A stretch of DNA of 64,000 nucleotides from assembly GCA_003008705.1 (NCBI GenBank), contig PDUO01000020.1:622817-686816 (forward strand), written 5' to 3'. Source of the DNA: Pezicula radicicola (taxonomy: Eukaryota > Ascomycota > Leotiomycetes > Helotiales > Dermateaceae). The notes beneath the pieces are model-generated. The model worked only from the letters and a program-made list of their open reading frames with translations, was not told the DNA's origin and did not search any database. Position numbers and translations under genes: made by a program. Shown one piece after another: positions 24,171 through 36,102 of this stretch; positions within the stretch are counted from its first letter, which is position 1; each line of letters opens with the position of its first letter.

Positions 24171-25679
24171 TCACTCCAAGGCATCATCGTACATCTCACT
24201 ACCCGAGCTGTCTGCTTCATCATGATCCTCGAGTGTGCCATCTTCACATTTCTCTCCTTCATCATTGTTATTTTCTCCATCACCGCTCTTTTCACCTCCA
24301 TCCTTCTGGTCCTTCTTAATTTTTAACTTTGCCTCTTTCCTTTTAGGAATGACTCTTAAAAATGCCTCTCCCCAATCCCCAGTTTCCAGCCACTTCAACA
24401 TAATCTCCATAACATGGTTGACGGTAAGAACAGTTCGGCTCTGCATTGTCATATATTCTCCAATTGGTAATTTACCATGAGCAATGCCTCGCTCACAGGC
24501 CCGCTTGTAACATAAGCCCTTATAACGATTCTTGTCCACGATGCCACCAATGATATAGCTCGTGTATGGTGACAGGCGTTCAATGGTATTAGGAGAATCA
24601 GCAGTGAGGTAGACTACAGATGGAGCTGTCATGTTCAATTCTTCTTCGGTTGGTAGTATTTCTGGTTCCTTAGGTGGCTTTGGCTTTTCAACCTTTGTGG
24701 CCGACTCTGGATTTTGTAGGCATGGCTCTTTCTCAGCTGACTCCGCTCCAGGCTTGACACCAAGCGGTTTGGAAAGTGCACTTTCCAGCGCAGTACCAGA
24801 AGAAAGTGCATCAGTACCGCTCTGGATACTTTCCAATAGGTTGGAGTTCTGAGCTGCGTTCGAGGTTGATGGAGGTTTAGATGAGTTGTTCTCTGAGGGC
24901 TCTTGAGGAATATGAGACAAAGGTGTGACCTCTGCTTCCTCACCTTTCGTAGGGTGGTCATCAGAGTGGTAGAAAGCACCAACAAGTTTACCTCCTTCGC
25001 GACTTCTCATCACATCATGCAAATCTGCAGCTGCTTCTACAAAGTCCTTCTCGGTAAACCTGACACCTTTCCAACCCAATTGATTGTTGGAAAGAGCGTT
25101 CTCAAACCTGCTCTTGAGCTGCCCACCGAATGAGTTGACAACCATGTGAGCCCTGTATGGGGAAGTTCTATTGTCGTGGTAGCATCGCGTCAGTTGGGCT
25201 CCCAGAGAGATAATTTCCTTCTCCGTCATCAGATCATCGAAGTCGCAGTCCAGAATCAAACCAAGAGGAGTCTGTACAGGTCGCTTGTAAGTTCTCAGAT
25301 TTGGCGGTTGACTTGCTGCATTGCCATCCTGCTTTTGCGCGGCTCTTTCCTCTGCTTTGCGAGCCTTCTTCTGTTTCAGTTTTTCTTTCTGTAGCGCTTT
25401 CCTGCTATCCTTAGTTGCCTCCCACAACTGGCGCTTCCGCAACTTCTTCAATTGACTTTTGGATAGCTGGGGGGTGTCCTGAGCATTATTGGTTGTGGTT
25501 GTGGTTGTGGCTTTCGCTTCGGCTGTCTCGTCTTCATGATGCATGCCATTGGAGTTGTCTTCGGTGACACCGATGGGCTCGGATGCTACTGATGACGATG
25601 TCTCTCGAGGAAAGATATTCTCCGAAGATGAATGATCTATCCTCCTGATTTTTGACGGACGCTCTTGTGTGTCAGCCAT
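24171..25679 (-). CDS. TRM10: tRNA (guanine(9)-N1)-methyltransferase
   Basis: SPOUT-class methyltransferase that uses S-adenosylmethionine to methylate N1 of guanine 9 in tRNA. The single exon gives 502 residues from the ATG at 25679 (MADTQERPSKIRRID). An in-frame ATG lies 16 codons upstream, but it runs into the MSH2 promoter side and looks less likely. A basic coiled region (QLKKLRKRQLWEATKDSRKA) precedes the catalytic domain. The domain starts LGLILDCDFDDLM, contains VVNSFGGQLKSRF, and resumes with VVYLTADSPNTI, IIGGIVDKNRYKGLCYKRA and LPIGEYMTMQSRTVLTVNHV, the knotted cofactor site. About 100 Ser/Pro/Glu-rich residues are inserted between the two halves of the domain. The tail is Lys/Glu/Asp-rich. 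Yeast Trm10 is only about 290 residues, so the extra length is in the insert and tails. Confidence 0.9.
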   Translation of the reverse strand: MADTQERPSKIRRIDHSSSENIFPRETSSSVASEPIGVTEDNSNGMHHEDETAEAKATTTTTTNNAQDTPQLSKSQLKKLRKRQLWEATKDSRKALQKEKLKQKKARKAEERAAQKQDGNAASQPPNLRTYKRPVQTPLGLILDCDFDDLMTEKEIISLGAQLTRCYHDNRTSPYRAHMVVNSFGGQLKSRFENALSNNQLGWKGVRFTEKDFVEAAADLHDVMRSREGGKLVGAFYHSDDHPTKGEEAEVTPLSHIPQEPSENNSSKPPSTSNAAQNSNLLESIQSGTDALSSGTALESALSKPLGVKPGAESAEKEPCLQNPESATKVEKPKPPKEPEILPTEEELNMTAPSVVYLTADSPNTIERLSPYTSYIIGGIVDKNRYKGLCYKRACERGIAHGKLPIGEYMTMQSRTVLTVNHVMEIMLKWLETGDWGEAFLRVIPKRKEAKLKIKKDQKDGGEKSGDGENNNDEGEKCEDGTLEDHDEADSSGSEMYDDALE

Positions 25680-25920
25680 CTTCCATGGACAGTCCCGTGA
25701 TCTTGATAAATTCAGATCCATTTTCAATTTAAGTCCGGGTGGCAGAATAGGCGAGCCATTCGCGCTAGGCGGTTTTAGCGTGATTCGGTCGCGTAGGAGC
25801 GCGTCTTCTTCTTCTCTTGACTTTGGACGGAAAGCAGATGCAGATGAGAAAGAGCAACAATTCCAATTTTACTCAATTTTATTCTACTTCTCTTGCTGGC
25901 CTGACTTCATCGTCCTCATC
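25680..25920. promoter_or_regulatory. Short divergent promoter, TRM10/MSH2, with CGCG sites
   Basis: The 241 bases between the two start codons hold three CGCG-centred words within 45 bases: CGCG at 25761-25764, TCGCGT at 25789-25794 and GCGCGT at 25799-25804. They resemble the MCB element (ACGCGT) bound by MBF at G1/S genes. Repair genes including MSH2 are MBF targets in yeast; use of these sites here is an inference. A pyrimidine-rich leader precedes the MSH2 start. Confidence 0.45.
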
Positions 25921-28730
25921 ATGTCTTCACGCCCGGAATTGAAGGTTGACGATGAAGGCGGATTCATCAAGTTCTTCAAAGCTCTCCCAGTCACCGATGG
26001 CGACACCTACCGCATCTTCGACCGTGGGGACTACTACACTGCTCACGGTGAAAATGCTGCTTTTATCGCCCGCACAGTAAGTTCCCGATGACGAGCCCAC
26101 AGTATCCCAACGCTAATACCGTGCCCCAGGTCTACAAAACCACTTCGGTATTACGACAGTTAGGCAGGAATGATGGTACTGGGCTTCCATCAGTGACCAT
26201 GAGCATTACCGTCTACAAGAACTTTCTACGAGAAGCTCTTTTCCGCCTTGGTAAGAGAATCGAGGTTTGGGAGAGCTCTGGTGGTCGGTCGAACTGGAAG
26301 ATTACGAAACAGGCCTCACCCGGGAATTTACAAGACATCGAAGAGGAACTGGGCGGCCAATTTGATGCGGCGCCTACCATACTTGCCGTTAAAGTATCTG
26401 CAAAGGCATCAGAAGCCAGGAATGTTGGAGTATGTTTTGCAGATGCGAGCGTTCGAGAACTGGGAGTCAGCGAGTTCCTGGATAACGACCTTTACTCCAA
26501 TTTTGAATCCCTGCTTATCCAATTGGGAGTCAAAGAGTGCCTCATTCAAGTCGATAAAGACAACAAAAATGCAGAAATGTCAAAACTAAAGGCTATCATT
26601 GATAGCTGTGGTATTGCCATTTCTGAGAGACAGATTTCAGACTTCACTACCAAGGACATCGATCAGGATCTGGCCAGAATATTGAAGGATGAGAAGGCCA
26701 CAGGGACTTTGCCGCAAACAGACCTCAAACTTGCAATGGGATCAGCTGCAGCACTGATAAAGTACCTTGGGATTTTGCACGATGCTTCAAACTTTGGACA
26801 GTACCAACTCTACCAGCATGACCTTTCCCAATACATGAAGCTCGATGCATCAGCCCTCAAAGCTTTGAATCTCATGCCTGGGCCAAGAGATGGTGCAAAG
26901 ACGATGAGCGTTTATGGTTTACTCAACCACTGCAAGACACCCATGGGAAACCGGCTGCTTGCACAATGGCTCAAACAACCGCTTATGAGTGCTGAAGAAA
27001 TTGGGAGGAGACAGCAGCTGGTGGAAGCCTTTGTCGAGGATACAGAATTACGACAGACAATGCAAGAAGAGCACTTGCGTGCCGTACCTGATCTCTACAG
27101 GCTTTCGAAGAAATTCCAGCGCAAGATGGCCAATTTGGAAGATGTAGTTAGAACTTATATGGTAGTTCTTCGGCTACCAGCTTTCATTGGGACTCTTGAG
27201 GGAGTGATGGATGAGCAATACCGCGACCCACTCGACGCAGAATACACGGCAATATTACGAGAGCATTCCGACAGCCTGGGCAAACTCGTAGAGATGGTTG
27301 AGACCACGGTTGACCTGGAAGCCGTGGACAGGCATGAATATATTATTAAGCCTGAATTCGACGATAGCCTGAAGGTCATCCAAAAGAAACTAGAGAAGCT
27401 ACAACGTTCAATGGATCAAGAGCTCTTGGAGACGTCCAGAGACCTGGACGCCGAAATTGGCAAGAAGGTTTTCCTCGAAAACCACACCAAGCACGGTTGG
27501 GTTATGCGATTGACAAGGACCGAATCTTCCCGGATACGCAATAAGTCTAAATACCAAGAAGTTTCTACGCAGAAAAACGGTGTCTATTTCACTACCAATA
27601 AATTACAAAGCTACCGCAGGGAGTCCGATCAGCTTTCTGAGAACTACAATCGCACTCAGAGCGGCTTGGTTAATGAAGTTGTTAGTGTAGCTGCGTCATA
27701 CTGCCCAGTCATTGAAAAACTGGCTGGATTGCTGGCACACATGGATGTCATCGTCAGCTTTGCTCACTGTTCTGTTCACGCTCCAACATCATACGTACGA
27801 CCAAAAATACATCCTCGTGGCCAAGGTAACACCGTATTGAAGGAAGCTAGACATCCATGTATGGAGATGCAAGACGATATCCAGTTCATCACCAATGATG
27901 TTACTCTGAAAAGAGGCGAGTCGGAGTTCCTGACATTAACAGGACCCAATATGGGCGGCAAGTCCACATACATTAGACAGATTGGAGTGATTGCTCTGAT
28001 GGCCCAGATAGGCTGTTTTGTCCCATGCTCAGAAGCAGAAATTACGATATTCGACTGCATTCTGGCCAGGGTCGGAGCCAGTGACTCTCAACTGAAGGGT
28101 GTGTCAACTTTCATGGCGGAAATGCTGGAGACAGCCAACATCCTGAAATCTGCCACCTCGGAGTCTCTTATTATCATCGACGAATTGGGTCGGGGAACCA
28201 GCACGTATGATGGATTTGGTCTTGCATGGGCAATCTCTGAGCATATCATCAAAGAAATCGGATGCTTCTCTATGTTCGCTACGCATTTCCACGAGCTCAC
28301 GGCGCTGGTAGACCAATATCCACAGGTCGAGAACCTACACGTAGTAGCACATATCGATGATAATGGCAAAGCAAAGCGAGAAGTTACTCTGCTTTACAAA
28401 GTTGAACAAGGCATCTGCGATCAAAGCTTTGGTATCCATGTTGCCGAACTCGTTAGGTTTCCAGAGAAAGTAGTTAATATGGCGAAGCGCAAGGCAGATG
28501 AGCTAGAAGACTTTACAAGCAAGCATGAAGGACCAGCAGCGGTTAAGTATGAGAAAGAAGATGTTGAGGAGGGTAGTGCCTTACTGAAGAGCGTGCTACT
28601 GAAGTGGAAGGAAGAGTGCGAAGGCAAGAATCTAACCGGAGAAGAGAAAGTCACAAAGATGAGGGAGCTTGTGAAAGGAGACGAGAAGTTGCTGGCAAAT
28701 CCTTTCTTTCAAAGCATCAAGGCACTATGA
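25921..28730 (+). CDS. MSH2: DNA mismatch repair protein MSH2
   Basis: Shared subunit of the MutS-alpha (with MSH6) and MutS-beta (with MSH3) heterodimers, which recognise mismatches and small loops in the nucleus. Two exons (25921-26076 and 26130-28730) give 918 residues, close to human (934) and yeast (964). Order: MutS domain I (FIKFFKALPVTDGDTYRIFD), connector, lever and clamp (PGPRDGAKTMSVYGLL, near residue 303), then the ABC-type ATPase. The ATPase has Walker A GPNMGGKSTYIRQ at about 657, signature and Walker B (LIIIDELGRGTSTYDGFGLA), and ATHFHEL. The C-terminal helix-turn-helix dimerisation region follows. Everything needed for activity is present. The 53-nt intron sits in domain I. 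Confidence 0.96.
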
Positions 28731-30055
28731 TTATGACGGACTTACTTATTGCGGCGTTCGGTGCCCTGGATGATGTATTGTAAACGGGCAAGGGAAACTG
28801 GCTGGCTATTGTATAATAAAATGTTGCTTCGGTGTTAAGCACAAGCATAATGAATATCAACAATGTACAATTTCATAACTTGTCGCCACTGCCTCACAGT
28901 TGCTAGATATGAACGCGTAACAGGTATGGATGATCAGCCCATAATGTGAGATGATCTTCTACTTCGTACATGCCCAAATAATCTTTATTCCTGTCTAAGC
29001 CAAAAATGCGACGTCCTCGTTGAGTGATTGGTTAATTACCCTTGATGCGCTCAGATACAAATAAAGATTATTCGGGCCAGTACGAAGCATCTAGCTTGGA
29101 AATTTAACTAGCAGATTTAACTTGAATCAGATCGTCAGGTCCTGGCGATCTGATATTCCATTGACGACTTCTATAAATACCTAAGATATGGAGTCTTAGG
29201 GGTTCAGCGAAGCGACATCAAAGAAAGGGGTAAGGGGGTTGGCCGCGTGTTAAGATGAACCGATATAGTTGCCACTGATAAGTCAGTCAGTCAATCATAG
29301 AAGGGAACAGATAAAACCTTCGGCATTTACATGTGAGGAGAGTCTTGATGTCGATGCCACCGTGCCAAGGATTATAAACGGAATATCCTAGTATGTCGAC
29401 TAGATAGAGCAAAATAGCTTATTGTCTAGAGGAAATCATCTCCTCCTATGACGAGGATACATTGCACACTTCCGATTTGGAGAACTTGTTTCCTGCAATT
29501 GGATTAAGTTGCAAGCCTCAAACTAGTCTCAGGAGAATATCCTTCATCGTAGTATTACACATCATAAATTTCTTGCTCATTTTCCACTCATTCATCGACC
29601 GCTGCATTGATGCCATTGCCATCATAACTCATCCGCCAGAAACACGACACGAAAACCCCCCGTAACCCCTACCCCAACTGCAAAAAGAAACTAGCCCGAT
29701 CCCTTCCACATGTCCACCATTCCTCAGCCACCGGACCAGCCAGAAAAGCCGCCTAATCACCTAAAAAAGCAGAATCAGAGGCCTCATTAAAACAGAATAT
29801 CAGAAGAAAAGACAGAAAGAGGTATAAAGCCCAGCACAAATACGCCAAATAGCTGCTGCCTCCTTAACCATCGAGGTTTGCATATCAAGAACTCCGTTCT
29901 GACCAATCCAGTCATATTCCTACCCCTCCAATCATTGATTTGTGCCCAGAAGTGTGTTCGTACATCCATATCACCAACCAGTCCAGCCTCATCCATCGTA
30001 GACGTGCCAACTTCGTCATATCGAAAGCGTCAAAAAAGAAATGTCAGAGTGGATT
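28731..30055. other. Convergent spacer between MSH2 and the RasGAP gene
   Basis: It holds both 3' ends and no gene. The notable element is a 29-base near-perfect palindrome at 29126-29154. Open frames here are short and overlapping. Confidence 0.55.
29126..29154. repeat. 29-base near-perfect palindrome
   Basis: The arms ATCAGATCG and CGATCTGAT are exact reverse complements. The centre (TCAGGTCCTGG) continues the symmetry apart from one T/G mismatch. It could form a hairpin in RNA or be a dimeric protein site. It lies between two convergent genes, roughly 400 bases after the MSH2 stop. Confidence 0.7.
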
Positions 30056-32610
30056 CTACCACCCTTTCTTTCTTGCAAATCGCTTGTTGAGCAACGTCAA
30101 CACCTTGGGAACGTTAAATTGGACATATTCCAGATCGAGATCTTCCTGGCCATTCTTCTGCATTTCAAGAAGATCGTCCAGCTTGAGATCAAGCTCAAGG
30201 AGGCCACGATTGCGACCTGTTCCCATATTAGCATGTCTCCAAGAAGTGAAAATCTAGATGTTTGAGATTACCTTTGTAATGAAGAGAGATGACAAATGTC
30301 CCAGGCAAAGGACTTGTGAAATTGAAGTAGATATTCGCCCTCCTGTTGTCCGGTACGTTGCTCTTTTGAATGACACCTTCCTTCTCGAGGGCCGCGTGGG
30401 TGAATTTGTAAGGGCCCAGGACTTGATGTTTCTGCTGTTTGCGTTTTGTACCTTCGCTCTGGCTTCGCACGTTGTGTAGGTAGCTCTTGTATGTGTCGAG
30501 CTGTCCAACAAGATAAGTATTGTGGTCTCTGATCGTCTTGAAGACTTCTTCTAGTTTCTTTGTCTCGACGACGACTCCATCCTTGAGAGAACCAAGATGC
30601 TGGAGCTCTTGCTCAACTTCATCTCGGAGTAGACTGAACTGATCAGACTTGTCGATAACCTGGAGTTCTTGAAGCTGGCTGAGGAGCTCCATTGCTCTGA
30701 TTCCTTTCCGGACCATAACAGCATCATTTCGAGACGTTGCCGCTGCATCAGCTACACGTTCTAACCGCAATGGTCTACGAGCCACAGCGTTGTTAGTAGG
30801 CATGGATCGCATGATTTGAACGAATGTCGATTTAGCTTCCATGAAATAGACTTCCTCTTGGGTGATATCCAGCGCTGCAGTAAGATCATCGATTGCCGTC
30901 TCCCACTTGCTGAAAAGTGGCAGGTTGATTGCTCTGTTCTCTTTCCGCGGAAGCTGTGCTGGTGCAGGGCCAAGATCACTCAAGATGACAGCTAAGTGAG
31001 AGTTCTCGTCCTTATTTAGGTCGCCGCTATGCTTCTCGAGCAAAGCATGGGTAGCATAGACTTCGTTAAGCGTGATCGAGAGCTCTAGATCTTTCTTGGA
31101 AAGCGCAACGTAGTTGTCCATCTCAAGACTTTCATAGAAATCCTGGACCTCACAAAGGTCAAGCATGAATCTGTTCACTCGCTCCTTGTTTGCATGGATG
31201 AATGGCTGGAGCTTGGCCATGTAGGGTTCCTTTGCGTACGAGGGCTTGTTCGCCAGGTTTTGGAGCATCTTTGCAATCAAAGTGAGTGTCCTGCGAGGAC
31301 GATCGGCTGGAGTTCCATCAATGAGCATGTACGATTTTGGTGTTACAATGGCGGGATTGATAAATCGCAAAAAGAAAAATCCTCCGATGAGTGTACATAT
31401 CACTTGGTCGTTCGCGTCGGGATATTTTCTCTTCGTCAGACTTCGGATCTGCTTACAGATCCATCGGATTCCGTAGGGGGTTTCTTCTAAGCCATCAATG
31501 ATCGTCGTTAAGAAGCCGTTTGCTATCTCCATGAGCATGGTTAACCTGGGCTCAATTATGGCTTGCACTTGCGCATTCTCCGCGGCTTGCTCCGCGGTAA
31601 CTCCTCGTGGCAAAGATGCTGGCAAACTCCCAGTGTCTTCCTCAATCTGTTCAATCATTCGTTCGTATACCTTCAGCGGGTTAATTTCAAGATCTAGATC
31701 CTTCAGTTCTATCAACCCGTTAATCCTATCAGCCAAAACCGTCTTAAGATAACTTTGTCCTGGACCTCTCCGAGTATAAGTTGTCATCATTCGAGAGACT
31801 GGCGTATTTGCACGAAGTAAGGAAGAGTATTCCGGGGTATTATCGAATTGGTAGGTTAAAACAGACTGCAAGAGGGAGTGAGTTCGGGGTTCGGGCAAGC
31901 GCAAGAAGGGCTATTACCTGAAACATGGTCAAGAGCAGATGTTCTTCACGGCTTTCATACTGGTTACCATAGATTGTGAACATGACGGTCTGTAGCAGAG
32001 AGTCAATCTCAGCCATGGTGACAAGACGACAAAGATGCGCGATGTGTCGAGGTTCGGATTGGAGGAGGAAAAGAAGGTTGCCATATTTCTGCGTTTTCTC
32101 GTCGTTTGGAAAGAAACCTTCTACTAAATCAGAAGCATCCTCAAGATGGCTTGCGACTTCGTTTTGCTGTAGGACGGTTAGCTACCGAGTCTATTAGCTT
32201 TAGGAGTGTGGATATGCGCACCTCTTCTAAGGCCATGCGATTTTGAATCAACAACGCGATTCGAGAATCAAGATATCTAACGTCCTTTTCCAACACGAAA
32301 TTCTTTTTCGATTGCGACGAGATCTTCCCTTTGAGATCCCGTAAGATCTTTTGAGCTTTGTATACCGTCAGCTACTCATTCAAAGCCGCATCAAAGACAC
32401 CCTACCTTTCGCTAGATCATCCTCTATCTCTAGATCCTTCTCGTTCGCAGACATTGAAAGGTACAATGTAGTCATTGAATACCTCTTTGACTGCCGTACG
32501 GATCTGGTTCCATCGTGGGAAGACATTGTGTTCTGGCGCGATACTGGTTGGAAAGAGGAAGACGAAGCTGTAGAAGCCCGCGAAGGCGTAGCCAGCATAG
32601 TGGCAGACAT
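30056..32610 (-). CDS. Ras GTPase-activating protein (Gap1/IQGAP-type)
   Basis: Speeds GTP hydrolysis by Ras, switching off Ras signalling in morphogenesis and mating; it resembles fission yeast Gap1/Sar1. Six exons on the minus strand are proposed: 32406-32610, 32222-32355, 31918-32166, 30272-31865, 30056-30216, with introns of 50-55 nt (five coding pieces in all). They total 780 residues. The N-terminal part is helical ([18 protein letters not shown]). The GAP domain spans about 190-470, with the arginine-finger loop ([13 protein letters not shown]) and the structural motif [15 protein letters not shown]. The C-terminal RasGAP_C region runs from about 560 to the end ([20 protein letters not shown], then [20 protein letters not shown]). 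The start is the first ATG after an in-frame stop; an internal Met at MSANEKDLE is a less likely alternative. A long 5' flank follows. Confidence 0.88.
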
Positions 32611-34607
32611 TAAACTCGCTGCGACCGTTCGCAACGGTTTTTGAGGGATCCAATTGGACTATCAATATCGCAATCTCGCGTTCCCAGGTCGTCGAATCGC
32701 ACGGGAGGTTGCTGTAAATTGGCTCGGGAGAACAAAGACACCAAAGAAGCTGCGGCTGACGGATCTATTGTTCAAAGGGCTAAAAATTCGAGATAATAGT
32801 AATTGGGATCTTCCCGTATGTGGGGACGCGGGTTCAGGGTATTCGAGAAATTAAGAGTAGTGCATGTATCGGGATACTGGGTATCGTTTGCAGAAGGCAA
32901 AGGAACGTGTGCTTTTGTAAGGGCGGGTTTTATATGGAGTGTCGACCAGCGAGCCACGATTCCAACAACTACTATCAGGATAGATGTAAAGATATTGTAA
33001 CCACGAAAACAATTGCGATTTGATGAATTGTGGCGAAGCGTGTCGCAGCAGCGAGGGATTACGATGTCGCAAGATGGGGTCGGAGGATCAATGTTGGATG
33101 CTCGACTTTCGACGCGGGTAGGGGAAGCGTCGTGCAGAGGAAATGCAATGCAGTCGAATATGATCGGTCGCTTGCAGTGTGCAGGCAGGCAGGTGGGGGC
33201 GAGGACGAGGACGAGAGAAAGGAGCGAGGGAAGCACGTCGCGCGTTGAAGTTGAAGGTTCGAGGGCGAGTTTTTTTTTCGGATGCTTTGAACTTGAACAA
33301 TAGTAGTGAGGGAGCAAGTTTTGTGACAGACGGGTGACTGGTTCTTGAGGGGACGGGAGTCGATAAAGGCTTGGCCGTTGATCGTTTCTGCGTGTTGAAA
33401 CACAGCAGGGGCAGGTCAGGTCCAGATTAGGGATTGCCAGGATGGCTTGACGCGCAGACAAGGGACACTTGGATGACTTATTGATTCGGATGACTTTTGG
33501 GTAGTCGTGGTTACTGTCCGTCCTCTCTTGGTGCGTAGGCAGTTAGGGAGGTAGGGAGGGAGTATGCAATGGAAGGGCAGCAGAAGAGCGACAGTAATAA
33601 GGCAAAAGGCGAGCGAAGGGATGTGATCTCACAAGTAGTAGGAGGAGTAAGTCGTAATAAGTTGGTCGTAGTAACATGAATGCAATTTACTACCAAGGCA
33701 GTAAGTACTCTGTACGGTACTAAAAGTAGGTCGTCTCTGTCTTGTCGAGTGTCTTGAAGAAAGCGTGCATTGGTTACGCCACCGAGTCTCCACCGCAGCC
33801 CTCTGATGAATGAATTGCTTTGAGATGTGAGAGAAACGCAAAAGGTCAGTGCGACGCGCACGTGGATAACAAACAAACAAGCCCCCAGACGGCACACTTC
33901 GTGCCTTATCTCTGCGCTTTCCTAGCTCATGCTGTAATCTTAGAATTCTTTTATTATTATTGCATTCCCTATTCCCTTGCAGCACCAGCGGCATTATGCG
34001 TGGTGATGCCGAGCCACTACTGTCCTGTCCTGTCCTGTACTGTACCCTACAGTACTGATTTGCGGAGACGATAGGGTAAGTATATGTAAGTCAGTTTGAT
34101 TTTTTACTCGACGTTGTACTGCAAAAGGAGAGGAGGCTGCCTTGTCTGCATCGATGATTCATTCATCAGATGAAGTCCCAGATCGTCCGGATAACACCCG
34201 CATTATTGCTACAGCGGGTGTGGAGTGTGGTAATCCTTTTCGAGCGGTGCGCAGCAGCTATATGAGAGCCAAGTAATAATGGCAGAGAGAGGACAACGAA
34301 GGCGCTGCTTGCCCTCCGTATGATACGAAGTGGTACCATTTACCGTACCGTATTCGAGTGGTGGCAGACAGGCCTCATCAAATCCTATCATACCGTAAAG
34401 TGCGAGTTGCCCCTCTTGCTACTAGCGTCTGTGCCTTGTACCTGTCCTGCCTGTCCTGCCAGTCTTGTTCCTGAACTCGTAAGGCGAGATTCAATAGCTA
34501 TTCCCATTGGGTATAGTCTCCCAAACCTTAAATCGCCTCTCCGCTGCGCAAAGTCAAGACGCGAGGCCGCAACCAAAGACCGAGGAACACCAACTTGTTC
34601 ACAGTCG

Positions 34608-34656
<49 letters not shown>

Positions 34657-36102
34657 GCTACTCATTCTTAGTATCCCGCTTGACACTAATTAATTCTCCA
34701 AGTTGCATTTCATGCCCTTATTATTTCCAACCGTCATCGAAGACCGACTTGCAAATAATGCCATCTGCCGAGGTCCCAAGTCCAACACACACACACATCA
34801 CCCACTAACCACTAACCCTTCGCTTAATTCTGCAGAGTGTCGCAACCACGAAACGGAAAAGGGGCGGGCGGGCGCTGGACGCACCTTGGTACTGTATTTA
34901 CCGCTGTGGAGGTATTATTAACCGCCAAAAAAGGGTTTGCAGACCTGTTCGAGCTCGAACTGGAAACTTGGAGATAGAGTTTTTTCTCATGTCGTCCGGA
35001 GCACGGCAGATAACGCACGTCAATCTTGCAGCCGCTAAGTCCCATCTCCATTACTGTCCCAAAAGTCTCATTACATTACATGCCGATGCCGATGCCAGTT
35101 CTTCTGTGACAGAACCTACTTTCGTACATGAACTGTAGGTAGAGCACGGCTACAAACCTAATTCAATATGCGCCCCAAAAGATCAAAGCAATGCAATTCA
35201 ATCCAATCCTCCCATCAGCTTGGAGGTTCCTTACTGTAGTGGTAACTCCACAATACGAGGCGCCATCGAGTGCGAAGTACATACATGCATTCAATTCACG
35301 ATGCTGCAGCTAGGATCACCAATAAGTACAGTAGCGGGGGGGAAGAGGGGATCGGAGAATGAAGTGAGATGTTTCCTGCACCTTCTTGGCCAAAGCGCCG
35401 AAAATGCGGGTAGACGGGAAAGATAAAGTTGTACTACAACGGCTCAGTCGAGCCAGTTCAAGACAGCAAATACGTAAATAACGCTCCGTATTCAGGTACA
35501 CCGCTCCCAAAGCGACCATCATTCCGGAAATTGGTGGTGTGTCGGGAATTCCTCAACCTCGATTTGTCGTCTCATCATTCAACCTCGGTGATTGAGACAG
35601 TAGTTAACGCACTTATGGGAAAAGCCATGATATTTCCATTTTGAATGTTGCCTGTTCCTGCAAGGAGCCTATCTACAAGATTCATGTAAGGATCTTCGTC
35701 CTCCACTAATTCCTACATATGGCTGTCACCCACGCCTCCTTAACTAATCCGTCTTGGTGGCCGAAGCTGTCTATTGTCGGAGCCGCAAGCAGATGATGCC
35801 TTCAGTGTGGAGACAGCGTGCGATAAGGCATCAAGGCCCCCGCAACGGCGATGACGTTTGATACTGGCGTGTATTGGCAGTTGTTGTTTTCATCTGCTCT
35901 CATCCATAACCATCCAAAACTTGAGCGGAAGCGGTATCATACCATTCCGAAATTGATATCTCTAAGTTGTGGTATCTACGACCAAAAAAATATAAGGAGC
36001 CATCTGATTTTTGCTGTATCTGCCAGTATTCTTTCGAGTTCCTGAGTCAGTAAGAATATCTCAGTGCACCAATGAATTAGAGACAGGTCTGAATTTCGGC
36101 CT
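32611..36102. other. 3.5 kb gene-free region upstream of the RasGAP gene
   Basis: No gene is supported. A 229-codon minus frame (32772-33461) contains no ATG and was rejected. The region holds a (CCTGT)n run at about 34017-34040, two close TACTGTA/TACAGTA words at 34038 and 34048 with three more by 35.4 kb, and the TAC microsatellite at 34608-34656. Most of it is probably a long RasGAP promoter/leader plus the RRP6 3' flank. Confidence 0.55.
34608..34656 (+). repeat. (TAC)n microsatellite
   Basis: About sixteen perfect TAC/ACT units, followed by one interrupted unit (GCTACT). It is intergenic. Repeats of this kind are usually length-polymorphic between strains. Confidence 0.95.

Noticed and set aside
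32772..33461. 229-codon open frame on the minus strand just upstream of the RasGAP gene
   Set aside because: It contains no ATG and begins only at a TTG. The composition is low-complexity, and it lies over the expected promoter/leader.
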